NCBI GenBank assembly: GCA_963804245.1
Contig: CAWDPQ010000004.1
Coordinates: forward strand, 1 to 64,000
DNA: 64,000 bases
Direction: 5' to 3'
Source of the DNA: CAWDPQ01 sp963804245
GTDB taxonomy: Bacteria; Acidobacteriota; Vicinamibacteria; Vicinamibacterales; 2-12-FULL-66-21
Below are positions 27,535 to 36,824 of this stretch, one piece after another. The notes beneath the pieces are model-generated. The model was not told where the DNA came from. It made no database searches and saw nothing but the letters and a program-made list of their open reading frames with translations. Made by a program: the position numbers and the translations under genes. Each line of letters opens with the position of its first letter. The first letter of the stretch is position 1.

Positions 27535-27664
27535 TATAATGATTTTCTCGGGAGCGTCCCGGCGGGGATCGTCGAACATCGGTAGTCGGTCCGACGCAAC
27601 GCACCATCTCGAGGCCCCGCAAACCACATTCAGAGGGGTTACGGCATTCGCCGTAACCCCTTTT
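27535..27664 (+). ncRNA. Candidate small structured RNA or leader attenuator
   Basis: A perfect TATAAT (27535-27540) is followed by about 120 bases that cannot be assigned to a gene. They contain several self-complementary stretches: GGGA/TCCC at 27550-27560, GCGGGG/CCCCGC at 27562-27567 and 27615-27620, and GTCG/CGAC at 27585-27595. They end in a strong hairpin with a T run. The element stops 30 bases before the next gene, so it could be a free RNA or a leader that terminates conditionally. No convincing -35 hexamer is seen and no known riboswitch class was recognised. Confidence 0.4.
27635..27664 (+). terminator. Rho-independent terminator
   Basis: A perfect 10-base-pair stem (GGGGTTACGG with CCGTAACCCC) closes a 6-base loop and is followed by TTTT. 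It lies between a 27-kb SDR gene ending at 27338 and the gene starting at 27696. Confidence 0.8.
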
Positions 27665-27695
27665 GCTTTGTACCTCGCCTAGAAAGGAGAGTGGT

Positions 27696-28115
27696 ATGGA
27701 CGACGAGTCGCTGGTCCGATTGTTCGAAGCTGGAGAAATGCCGCCGAACGGGTTCCATCACCCGGACCACGTTCGCGTCGCGTGGTGGTACCTCACTCAG
27801 CACCAACTGCCTGAAGCGCTGTCCCGGTTCACGACCGCGCTGCGCCGATTCGCGCTCGCGCAGGGAAAGCCGCAGCTGTTCCACGAGACGATCACGACGG
27901 CCTACATGCTCCTGATCAACGAACGGCTCGATGACTCGAGCCGTGGCCTCACGTGGGACGCGTTCGCCGCCGGCAATCACGATCTGCTGTCGTGGCGGCC
28001 CTCGGTGCTCGATCGCTATTACCACGCGGAGACACTCTCGTCGGATCGCGCGCGTCGGACGTTCGTGATGCCGGATCGGCTGGGGCCTGTCGTTCAGTCC
28101 AGCCGTCCACGCTGA
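27696..28115 (+). CDS. Conserved hypothetical protein (FHHxDHVRxAW family)
   Basis: The 139-residue protein belongs to an unnamed conserved family with an N-terminal histidine-rich block (FHHPDHVRVAWWYL), a helix ALSRFTTALRRFA and a second block HETITTAYMLLINER. The histidines and the acidic residues near them suggest a metal-binding helical bundle, but no activity is known to me. The ATG follows a GAAAGGAGA ribosome site and begins 30 bases after a strong terminator hairpin, which could act as an attenuator. Confidence 0.65.
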   Translation: MDDESLVRLFEAGEMPPNGFHHPDHVRVAWWYLTQHQLPEALSRFTTALRRFALAQGKPQLFHETITTAYMLLINERLDDSSRGLTWDAFAAGNHDLLSWRPSVLDRYYHAETLSSDRARRTFVMPDRLGPVVQSSRPR

Positions 28116-28325
28116 GGCACCGTTTCGCGAGAAAAGTGCCACTGGCCGCTCCCGCAGCCCGCAGGTGGCGAACTGCTCGGTCAGAAGACCGGGCGGTTGG
28201 TGTCCCTTCGGCCAATCGTGACCGCTCACGGCCGGCCGCCACCAGGTCGCGGGCGCGCGCGGTCATTTCCTTGAATACACGGGGCTCGCGACCGGCATGC
28301 CGTTTGACAGGACGGGATGCGGTCC

Positions 28326-29160
28326 ATGGGAAGAGTTCTCGCAGTTCGGCCCGACCCGCCACTGGTGACCGCACTCGGCACGGTGCTCGACCTTGGGCGA
28401 CACCAGCTGGAGTTCTGTAGCGGCAGTGCCGAGGCGATTCGACGGGTGCGCGAACGGGCAATAGACGTTGTCGTGACCGATCCCGTAACGCCGATCGAGG
28501 AGGATCTGGCGCTTGCCACCGAGGTGCTGCAGATGCGCCCGGCGGTGCGGACCATCGTGCTCGCACCCGAGGCGACGCAGACCGACGTCGTGACGGCGAT
28601 CCGCGCCAACGTATTTGCCTGCTTCACCTGCCCCTACGACTACGCCGAAATCGCATCGATGACGGGTACCGCACTGCAGGCTGACAATTGGCGTGACGGC
28701 ATTCAGGTCGTCTCCGGGCTCCCGGTACTGGCTCACGCTTCGTGCGTCCTGTCACCTGCTGACGGCCGATCGGCTCGTACGTTTCATGACCGAGCTGCAG
28801 GCATCTGTCCCTGGCGAGCGCGACCTGCTCATCACGGCGTTCCGCGAGATGTTGCTCAACGCCATGGAACACGGCGCCGGTTTCGATCCCGAAAAGGTCA
28901 TCGAGGTCACCGCTGCGAGGACAGCGCGGGCAATCGTCTATCACTTTCGCGATCCCGGCGTCGGTTTCAATGCGGGGACGCTGGAGCACACTGCGGCGGC
29001 GACGAGCGATCCCGACGACGTGATGTCGACTGCCATGCGCCGGGCCGAGATGGGACTCCGCCCGGGGGGATTCGGCATGTTGATCGTGAGGAACGTGGTC
29101 GATGAGCTCGTCTACAACGAACGTGGAAACGAAGTACTCCTCATCAAACATCTCGATTGA
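28326..29160 (+). CDS. Response-regulator receiver fused to HATPase (anti-sigma-like), frameshifted
   Basis: The first 120 residues form a receiver-like domain (VLAVRPDPPLVTALGTVLDL, IDVVVTDPVTP with the candidate phosphoacceptor Asp, RTIVLAPEATQTDVV). After a frame change near 28725 comes a GHKL ATPase domain of the RsbW type: LITAFREMLLNAMEHGAG (N box), VYHFRDPGVGF (G1) and GGFGMLIVRNVVDELVYNE (G2). Receiver-HATPase proteins transmit a phosphorylation signal to an anti-sigma or kinase output. No cognate sigma factor is adjacent. Confidence 0.7.
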
Positions 29161-29184
29161 GATGTTCTCTGCGCTGTCCGGCGT

Positions 29185-29510
29185 CACAGGCTGTTGTTCG
29201 ACGTGGGCCTGGGATATCTCAACGAACAGAGACCGGACGACCACTTCGATTCGGCGACGCTATCTCTGGGCGGGGCATACCGCTTCAACATGTCGACGAC
29301 CAGCGAGTTCACGTACGAGCCCAGGTTCCTGCTGCCATTTGCCGACGCAGGCGCGTGGAAGTTCAGCCAGAATGCGGCGCTCACCGTAGCGCTGAACACG
29401 ATTCTGTCCCTGAAGGTCGCGCACACCCTCCGTTATTCCGCCGAGCCACCTGCGGGTTTCGAAACGACAGACACGATCATGGCTGTGTCGCTCGTCGCCA
29501 AGGTGCGGCG
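29185..29510 (+). pseudogene. C-terminal fragment of a DUF481 outer-membrane protein
   Basis: Immediately after the receiver-ATPase gene a frame reads FDVGLGYLNEQRPDDHF, ATLSLGGAYRFNM, FLLPFADAGAWKFSQNAALT, LSLKVAHTLRYSAEPPAGFE and IMAVSLVAKV. This is the C-terminal half of the DUF481 beta-barrel family. The signal peptide and N-terminal half are absent, and the frame runs past the expected stop into the neighbour. It is a deletion remnant. Confidence 0.65.
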
Positions 29511-29530
29511 CCCGAGAAGATGCAGCCAGG

Positions 29531-30508
29531 CTATGAAAGATTGGCCAGAATCGTGTTGTAAACGATGCGCACGCCCTCGTGCCTCGCCACTTCGATCGCG
29601 TAGAGACCTTTGTAGCCCAGTCCTTCTGTGAACTTGACGGCCTGGCCGACATCCCAGAACGGACTCGACTTGATGTGCATGTTGCCCGACGAGTACGGGA
29701 GCCAGCCCTTGATGCAGTCGTGCAACTCCTGCTGGTTCATCGCGCCGACGTTGCCGATGTCCACGTTGGACGCCGCTCCGGCGTCCTTGATGACGCCGAT
29801 CATGAACTCCCACGGCTTGACGCCACCGATCTGCTGGACGTACTCCGGTGTGCCCGCGCCGCGCGTTTCCGCCGATACCTTCACGTTCTTCGGCCGGCCG
29901 TAGTCGGCCATGGCCTTCATGGCGGCGACGGCACCGTCGCGCGTCTCCTTCGTGAGCTGGGCCTGCTGCTGATTGATCATCACGCGCGGGCATCCGTACT
30001 GGGCCGCGATGTCGATCCACTGCTTCACGTGATCGACGGCCTGCTGGCGGCCTGCGGCGTCTTTGTTGGAGATGGACTGGACGGTGCCGAACTCCAGGTT
30101 GATCTGGCTCATGGCGACGTTGTTCTCGTCGAGCCTGGCCTTCAGCTCCTTGATGAACGCCGGGTCAGTCTCGGACTGGACGATCGTCGTGTGCTGATAC
30201 TCGATGCTGCGGATGCCGTAGATCTCCACATACATCTTCGGCAGGTCGAACGGGGTCAGCGTCTGGTCGGGCGTTGGGTTCGGTTCGTTGGGATTTCGCA
30301 GGTAGCCGTTGAAATTCAACGTCATCAGCGAGATGCGCGCGAGCTTCGCCGGCGGGACCGGCGCTGGAACGCGGCCGCGGCCGCCGCCCCGGCCCTGCCC
30401 GCCACCCGGTTGGCCGCCCGGAGGGGGCGCCTGCGTCCCCTGGCCCGGCAACCCTACCACGGTCGCCGCACTGACTGCCGCACCCACGAGAAACTCTCGA
30501 CGCTTCAT
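29531..30508 (-). CDS. Tat-exported sugar phosphate isomerase/epimerase (xylose isomerase-like TIM barrel)
   Basis: The N terminus MKRREFLVGAAVSAATVVG is a twin-arginine signal, followed by a Gly/Pro/Gln-rich linker and an AP-endonuclease-2/xylose-isomerase-like barrel (VEIYGIRSIEYQHTTIV, WIDIAAQYGCPRVMINQ, VKVSAETRGAGTPEYV, NVDIGNVGAMNQQELHD, GLGYKGLYAIEVARHEGV). Export by Tat means it folds with its metal in the cytoplasm and acts in the periplasm, probably on sugars. Such genes are numerous in Acidobacteria and Planctomycetes. Confidence 0.82.
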   Translation of the reverse strand: MKRREFLVGAAVSAATVVGLPGQGTQAPPPGGQPGGGQGRGGGRGRVPAPVPPAKLARISLMTLNFNGYLRNPNEPNPTPDQTLTPFDLPKMYVEIYGIRSIEYQHTTIVQSETDPAFIKELKARLDENNVAMSQINLEFGTVQSISNKDAAGRQQAVDHVKQWIDIAAQYGCPRVMINQQQAQLTKETRDGAVAAMKAMADYGRPKNVKVSAETRGAGTPEYVQQIGGVKPWEFMIGVIKDAGAASNVDIGNVGAMNQQELHDCIKGWLPYSSGNMHIKSSPFWDVGQAVKFTEGLGYKGLYAIEVARHEGVRIVYNTILANLS

Positions 30509-30580
30509 CTTCCTGCTCCTTGAGTCGACGAAATCGCCATCATCATCGTCTCAAACGCTTCTGACATCAATTCGCAACCC

Positions 30581-30987
30581 CTACTTCCCCTGTTTCTTCC
30601 CGGATCCGCGCTTGATCGTCTGACTGAACTCGAGCATCTGCGCCATGTTCATCGTGTCGCCGTCAGCGTCAGTGAAATAACGGCGCGGTCCTCCTTGCCG
30701 TTCTCGAATCGCGTCAGGGTGAGCACGAGCACGTCGCGATCCTTCAGAATACCGGTGGCGTTGATCGGCGGGAATTTCCCGGACTGAACGCTTGCGGCGA
30801 CAACGCCCTTCTCATCCCAGATTCGTACGGTCTCCGTCGCGCCCTGGGGATTGGTCATGGAGATCACCCAGGTGCCCATGAACGCCGTCACTTGCGACGA
30901 GTTGACCGAGGAAGCTTGCCAGCCCGACACGGATGCGACGAGACACAGGACTCCAATCAACACTATCTTTCTCTGGCATGAACGCAT
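30581..30987 (-). CDS. Exported hypothetical protein of a conserved acidobacterial family, frameshifted
   Basis: A signal peptide (IVLIGVLCLVASVSGWQA) precedes a small beta-rich domain: FMGTWVISMTNPQGATETVR, NATGILKDRDVLVLTLTRF. The frame stops at 30649 after SLTLTATR, but in the -1 frame the expected ending (GDTMNMAQMLEFSQTIKRGS, GKKQGK) continues to a TAG at 30581. I therefore read it as one 134-residue protein. It may bind a lipid or ligand; function unknown. Confidence 0.6.
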
Positions 30988-31077
30988 GTGCCCACCCCCT
31001 CGCTCGGTCCGATGCAGCCAGGCAAGTATCTCACTCTGATTTCAACACGGCGAGTTTCAAGGTACGCTTGCCTGCAC

Positions 31078-32256
31078 ATGATGTTGCAGCATTCACGCGT
31101 CGCTCTGGCGTTTGGCTTGGTGACGAGTCTCGTTGGCGTGGCCGGGCAGAGCGTACCTCCGGCAACGAGGTTGCTCAGAGTCATTGGCTACTACGCCGAC
31201 TGGACGGCAGCCAAATATCCACTCGCGGAGATTCCGGCAGACAGACTCACGCATGTCAACTACGCGTTCGGCAAGATTGGTCCCGACAACCGGCTCACCT
31301 GGAACGCCAGCGCTGCCGTCGAAAAGATATATCCAGGTGACTGCACCGATCCGGGGTGCGCGCATGGGTTGTTCAACCAGATCACGCGGCTGAAGCAGAA
31401 GCATTCCCATCTGAAATTCCTCATCTCGGTCGGCGGATGGACCGACTCAGGGCCGTTCTACGAAATGGCCGCTGCGGACGAGAGCCGGCACACCTTCGCC
31501 CAGTCCTGCGCCGACTTCCTGAAGACGTATCCGCAATTCGACGGCATCGACATCGACTGGGAACATCCCGTGTCCGGCGGATTGCAACCCGGCAGCCCGC
31601 GTGATGCGCGCAACTACGTGACGCTGCTGGCGTCGCTGCGCAAGGCGATTGGACCTGACAAACTCTTGACCGTTGCCGCGAGTGCGAGCCCGCGCGGCAT
31701 CGATCCGATCGAGTACGCCGACATGGCGGGAATCCTCGACTGGGTCAGCGTGATGACCTACGACTTCCACACCGGCGGAACCCGCACGGGATTCAACTCT
31801 GCGCTCTACAACCACGACGACCCATCGAATCCCCGCTTGAATCTGCACGATGCGGTGCAGGCGATCGCCGCCAAAGGCATACCGCGGTCAAAGCTCGTCG
31901 CGGGCGTGCCATTCTACGGTCGGGGCTGGCGCGGCGTGGAGTCCTCCGCGGTATGGAGCACGGGAACAGGATCGCTTCAAGTTGGCGGCTACCGGACGGT
32001 CGCCGAGACGTTCCTGAAATCACCCGACTACGTGCGGTATTGGGATGACGTCGCGAAAGTGCCGTGGCTGTACAACGCGACCAAGAAGGAGTGGATCACC
32101 TACGAAGATCCGCAATCGATGCGGCTCAAGGGTGAGTACATCGTCGCTCAGAATCTGGGTGGGGCGATGTTCTGGGAACTGTCAAACGACGATGGCACCT
32201 TGCTCGATGCGTTGCGCAGCGGTCTCGGCGTGGGCGCGCCCGGGACCGGCAAGTGA
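31078..32256 (+). CDS. Glycoside hydrolase family 18 (chitinase-like), exported
   Basis: After a signal peptide (VALAFGLVTSLVGVAGQS) comes a complete GH18 barrel. It has VIGYYADWTAAKYPL at the start, KFLISVGGWTDSGPF, the catalytic signature FDGIDIDWEHP (acid/base Glu162), WVSVMTYDFHTG, KLVAGVPFYGRGW and a final GGAMFWELSNDDG. It should cleave beta-1,4-GlcNAc polymers such as chitin by substrate-assisted catalysis, outside the cytoplasm. The ATG at 31078 opens at the signal peptide; the frame upstream is not protein-like. Confidence 0.92.
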   Translation: MMLQHSRVALAFGLVTSLVGVAGQSVPPATRLLRVIGYYADWTAAKYPLAEIPADRLTHVNYAFGKIGPDNRLTWNASAAVEKIYPGDCTDPGCAHGLFNQITRLKQKHSHLKFLISVGGWTDSGPFYEMAAADESRHTFAQSCADFLKTYPQFDGIDIDWEHPVSGGLQPGSPRDARNYVTLLASLRKAIGPDKLLTVAASASPRGIDPIEYADMAGILDWVSVMTYDFHTGGTRTGFNSALYNHDDPSNPRLNLHDAVQAIAAKGIPRSKLVAGVPFYGRGWRGVESSAVWSTGTGSLQVGGYRTVAETFLKSPDYVRYWDDVAKVPWLYNATKKEWITYEDPQSMRLKGEYIVAQNLGGAMFWELSNDDGTLLDALRSGLGVGAPGTGK

Positions 32257-32380
32257 TCTCATGCTTTCCCTCGACGGACACGGTCGTCGTAGTTACCTGA
32301 GTGCCAACAAACGCCTTGGGTTCCTGAAATTTCAGAGACGCACGGTAGCGAACAAAAGACGAAACTGATACGATCTGCCC

Positions 32381-32683
32381 GTGTCGGTGCTCCGCCCGCG
32401 CCCGTGCCGCGTTTCCGTTCGCGACATCGACGGCGTCGTCCACAGCGTTGACGTGAGTGGCGCGACGCTGTTCGAAGCGGCGGCGCAGGCGGTCGCCGTG
32501 TTCGAACGAGAGCCGTGGGCCGCGGAGGCACTCACGCCAGGTGCGGCACTCGACGTCGAGGTGGCGATCCCGGCTGTCACACATCGCGTGCCGCTGTCGG
32601 CGTTGCGGAAATGGATCGGATCACCGACGACGAGCCCGCGAGAGAAAGCGATCAAGCAACTGCTGAACCGGGAGGGCGGGTGA
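32381..32683 (+). CDS. Conserved hypothetical protein
   Basis: The 100-residue protein (CRVSVRDIDGVVHSVDVSG, LFEAAAQAVAVFEREPW, VEVAIPAVTHRVPLSALRKW, SPREKAIKQLLNRE) belongs to a small conserved family I recognise from Acidobacteria but cannot name. The starting GTG at 32381 lacks an obvious ribosome site. It converges with the MFS gene. Confidence 0.6.
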   Translation: MSVLRPRPCRVSVRDIDGVVHSVDVSGATLFEAAAQAVAVFEREPWAAEALTPGAALDVEVAIPAVTHRVPLSALRKWIGSPTTSPREKAIKQLLNREGG

Positions 32684-32693
32684 CCACCCCAAC

Positions 32694-33933
32694 TTACGCG
32701 CCAGCCTCGCCGGCGCCACGCGGGACGAACAGCACGGCCACGAACGCGAGGATTGTGTACAGGGTCATCATCAGGAAGAGCGGACGGTAGCCGTCGAACA
32801 GATCGAAGAGGCTGCCGTTCAGCGGATCGCCAATCCCGCCGCCGAGCGCCATGGACAGAACGAACAACGCCGCGACGACACCTCTGGAGGAGCGCGGAAT
32901 CGGTTCGACGAACAGCGGATAGGCGTTCACCATCGGCAGCGTCCAGCCGGCGGACGCAAGCGCCAGCAGCGGCGTGGCCTGCGCGAGCGTTGCAACCCGG
33001 TCGAGGGCAAACAGGGAAATCGCCATCAGCGCGAACCCGACGAGCATCGCGTTACGCCGGCCGATTCGTACGCCGATGAAGCCGGCCGGCAGCGCGCCGA
33101 TCATCCCGCCTAGTGACCACGCGATGAAACCGATCGTCACGTCCGCTGGTTGCACGCCGAAGCGTTCTGTGCCGTGGAGCGCGTACCAGGTGGTGAAACT
33201 CTGGAAAGTGAGCTGCATCAGCACCGTCGCGATGAAGACGGCGCGCATTCCCGGTATCGTTCCGCGCACGGCGGCCAGTCCGGCGTTCAAGAGTGAAAGA
33301 TGCGTCGCCTCCGCCGCTTGTGATTGGGACGCTGCCGGTTCCCTGAGGCTGAGCACGAAGACGACCGTAATGAGGAGTACTGTCCCGGCGGCAATGAGAA
33401 ACGCCGGCTGCATGCCGAGCATGCGACCCAGCATCAGGAAGACGACCGCGCCGACGCACATCTGGAACGTCACCGATCCGGTCGCGAGCGATCGGTATCG
33501 CGAGGGTATGAGATCGGCCAGCAGCGCTTGAAAAGGCGATCGCTGCAGATTGATCCCACCATACAAGATCACGATCGCAACAATCAGCCCCGCAAGGCCG
33601 AACCTGGCGGATGACGGGAACATGACCATGCCGGCGGCGGCGAGGTACAAATCCCGCGATGACGATGGGCAAACGGCCGCGACCGCGGGCAGTGGCGCGG
33701 TCCGAGGCCGCGCCAGCCCAGGGAACGAGCAGGAGCAAGAGGACATTGTCGATGGCCATGACCGCGCCGATGGCTGTGCGCTGGTCGCCCAGTGCGTCCC
33801 GCACCAGGAGCGGAACGAATGTGCTCAGCAGGGGCCCGGTCACGCCGGCAAAGAGTCCGCCCAGGCCAACGATCAGGCACTCGACGAAGGGTGTTCGCGC
33901 GGCTAACGGCTCCGACCGTATGTTGGTTGTCAT
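32694..33933 (-). CDS. MFS transporter, frameshifted
   Basis: A 12-helix major facilitator with the MFS motif-A region WAGAASDRATARGRGRLP after helix 2 and a second-half block GFIGVRIGRRNAMLVGFALM. Hydrophobic helices include LIVAIVILYGGINL and VGAVVFLMLGRMLGM. The frame is broken at the AAA run 33649-33651: RLPIVIAG is followed in the other frame by LYLAAAGMVMFP once one A is removed. Substrate unknown; the family is that of sugar or drug transporters. Confidence 0.78.
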
Positions 33934-34026
33934 GGGCGGTGGAAGTCGAAAATCCTAGGCATCGTGCCGAGCGGTGGTCAATAGCACGAATGAACTACCG
34001 TAGAGCCGAGGGCATAAACTGCTGCG

Positions 34027-34566
34027 ATGAAGTACGTGGCGTTTCTGCGGGGAATAAATGTCGGGGGCAAGTGCATCATGAAGATGGCTGCCGTCAGACG
34101 TTGCCTGGAGGACGCTGGTTTCAAGCAGGTAACCACCTATATCCAAAGCGGCAACGTGATCGTCGACACTGACGAGCGGACGGCTTCGGTCGTGACTCGC
34201 AGGATCGAAGCGGCGCTTTCTGCGACGTTCGCCTACAAAGCCAAGGTTGTCCTGCGATCGCATGCTCAGCTCAAAGGCGTCGTCGCCGGAGTGCCCAGAT
34301 CCTGGTCGCCGGGCGACCATCTCCGGCGCTACGTGGCGTTTCTGCGCCCGCCGGTAACGGCAAAGCAGGCCGTCCGAGAGGTGCCCGTCAAAGACGGCGT
34401 TGACACGATCAGCGCCGGCGCCGGAGTGATCTACATGTCCACACTCCTCAGTGCTCTGAACAAGAGCGCACTGACGAAGCTCGTGAGCAAGCCAATTTAC
34501 CAGGACATGACCATCCGCAATCATTCGACCTGCGTGAAAATTCTCGCTCTGATGGATCGGAGATAG
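34027..34566 (+). CDS. DUF1697 domain-containing protein
   Basis: The 179-residue protein shows the DUF1697 signature opening YVAFLRGINVGGK, then CLEDAGFKQVTTYIQSGNVI, the middle block RYVAFLRPP, and the ending NHSTCVKILALMDRR. The family is widespread, cytoplasmic and of unknown function. It has no visible ribosome site and is unlinked to its neighbours. Confidence 0.88.
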   Translation: MKYVAFLRGINVGGKCIMKMAAVRRCLEDAGFKQVTTYIQSGNVIVDTDERTASVVTRRIEAALSATFAYKAKVVLRSHAQLKGVVAGVPRSWSPGDHLRRYVAFLRPPVTAKQAVREVPVKDGVDTISAGAGVIYMSTLLSALNKSALTKLVSKPIYQDMTIRNHSTCVKILALMDRR

Positions 34567-34784
34567 TCCCAGCGTCGAGACAAGGCGAGCCTTTCAGGAC
34601 CATTCACGGTCAGACATCCACAAGCGTCACGAGATGACCTCCTGACCTCCGACCTGATGTAACCCACCTCAGACACCGATAAAACCGCAGGAACCACGTG
34701 GTCCGCACAGCGGCTGACGCGCTGCAGGGACACCAGCTATCCCCGTTAGTCCACCCAAAAACGTGCTTCATCAGGAGGCTGCTC

Positions 34785-36784
34785 TTGCGTGTTGCTCTTG
34801 CCTTCGCGTGCAGTGTGCAACTCATCTCTTCGGTCGGTTCGCGCAAACCACTCCACAAGTGTCAACCGAAACGGCAACCACGCGGTTGGTACCCGTCTCT
34901 GGTACGTTGACCGATGGGCGGGGCGCTCCAATCACCGGCGAAGCGGTGGTGACTTTCAGTCTGTACGACGCATCTGAGGGCGGGGTTCTGCTGTGGACTG
35001 AGACACAACGGGTCGGCTCCGACGCTCGAGGGCGTTACACGGCGTATCTCGGGTCCGCAGTGCCGTTGCCGCAATCGGCGTTCAGAGAAGAGCAGGCGCG
35101 TTGGCTCGAGACCGAGATCGGAGGCCGTGCATTGCCTCGGACGATGCTGGTGGCGGTACCTTATGCGCTGCGCGCCACCGATGCGGAGACCCTGGGCGGC
35201 ACGCCCCTCTCCTCGTTCGTCCTCAAGCCGACGGCTGAACGGGCGGAGACGTCGGCCACTGCGGCGCCGCTCATCGATGGCAGTGGTGTCCCAGGCCAGC
35301 TCGCGAAATTTACGACGGCAACCGATGTCGGCAGCTCGGTCATCACCGAGACGGCGACGAACCGCGTCGGGATCGGCACCACCGATCCTACTGAAGCCGG
35401 TCAGATCGATTCGAAGGTGACGATCCGAGGCACGGATGGAGGGACGGCGTTCGCCATCTCGAACCAGGCGGGCACGCCACGGTTCGCTCTCAATATCAAC
35501 GGCGACGGTTCGTGGATCACTTACGACCGGGCGACGGGCACTTACCAACCAGGCATCGCCCAGCGCGGCGGGCGAGTGGGCGTCGCCACGACCGATCCCA
35601 CAGGTGGCGGCGTCGTGGACTCCAAGCTCACCGTCCGCAATCTCGACAACAACACCGGCATCGCTGTACTCAACGAGTCGAATGCGCGGCGGTTTGCGCT
35701 CAATACGCTGTCGACCGGCGGATGGACGGCATATGACGGCGGCGGGGGCGTCTGGAATCAAGGGCTGAGGCAGACCAACGGCAACGTCGGCATAGGCACG
35801 ACGCCGACAACCGATCGGCTGGTCGTCGGCAGGACCGACTCGGGGATTGTCGCCAACCCGCCGGCGGCTGCGTCATTCTTCGTGAACAACACCAGCAGCG
35901 TCTCGCCCGCGGTGAAAGCCGAAGTAAACACGATTTTCAGCAACTTCGGAGCCGCGGCGATCTATGCCATCTCCTCGGGAACGGGCGGCTTTGGTGGGCT
36001 CTTCCACGCCTCGAATGCCGCCGGAAACGGTCCGGCGCTCATCGCGTTGTCCGACGGCAACGGCAATGGCATTACAGCGAACAGCAACGGCGGCAACGGC
36101 CTGGAAGCAAACATCCAAGAAAACGGTATTGCTGTCTACGGCTGGGTACCGACGTTCGCGACCGGCAGGGCCGCTCGCTTCGCCATCTTCAACGATACGA
36201 ACGCCAATCCGTCCGTCACGATCAGCACGGCCGGAACGGGTTCCGGAGTGCTCGTGAATCACACCGGCTCGAGCGGCAACATCGCCGTCTTCCAGAACAG
36301 CAGCGCCAACGTTGCAAGGATCGACAAGACCGGCAGAGGGTTCTTCAACAACGGCACGCAGCTTGGCGGAGCGGACCTGGCCGAGGCGTTCTCAGTGGTC
36401 GGTGCCGTCGACTCCTATGCACCGGGAGATGTTCTGGAAATATCCCCGGATCATGCGCGAACACTCCGCAAGAGCACCGGCGCGTATTCGACGCGCGTCG
36501 TCGGCGTGTATGCGACACGGCCTGGCGTGCTGCTGAGCGATCTCTCGATCGACGACGACCATAGCGGTCGCATTCCGGCAGGGGTGGTGGGCGTCATCCC
36601 GACGAAGGTCAGCGCCGAGAATGGTCCGATTCAGCCAGGCGACCTGCTGGTCACCGCCAGCACGCCAGGTCACGCCATGAAAGCGGGATCCAATCCGCCG
36701 GTCGGATCGATCGTCGGCAAGGCTCTGGCGCCGTTCAGCGGTCCAGGGTCGGCGGTGATCGATGTCTTCGTCAACGTGCGCTAA
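34785..36784 (+). CDS. Secreted tail-fibre-like repetitive protein, frameshifted in the signal region
   Basis: The long frame from 34763 lacks a start signal. A TTG at 34785 in another frame, with AGGAGG (34773-34778) six bases upstream, gives a signal peptide (RVALAFACSVQLISSVG). Switching frame near 34845 then yields FAQTTPQVSTETAT. The body has an N-terminal beta domain (VPVSGTLTDGRGAPITGEAV), repeats of the form VGIGTTDP, linkers with IAVLNESNARRFALN and a C-terminal block (PGDVLEISPDHARTL, GVVGVIPTKVSAENGPIQPG) resembling phage tail-fibre and bacterial surface proteins. No other phage genes are nearby. Confidence 0.7.
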
Positions 36785-36824
36785 GTACAGATGTTAGAAT
36801 TCCCAGGCTTATCGCTAGTCCGCC

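Noticed and set aside
29185..29510. A new small outer-membrane gene after the receiver-ATPase
   Set aside because: It matches only the C-terminal half of the DUF481 family, has no start, and reads past its natural stop.
34785..36784. Prophage or contractile tail system suggested by the tail-fibre-like protein
   Set aside because: No capsid, terminase, baseplate, sheath or integrase genes are nearby; the protein has a secretion signal instead.
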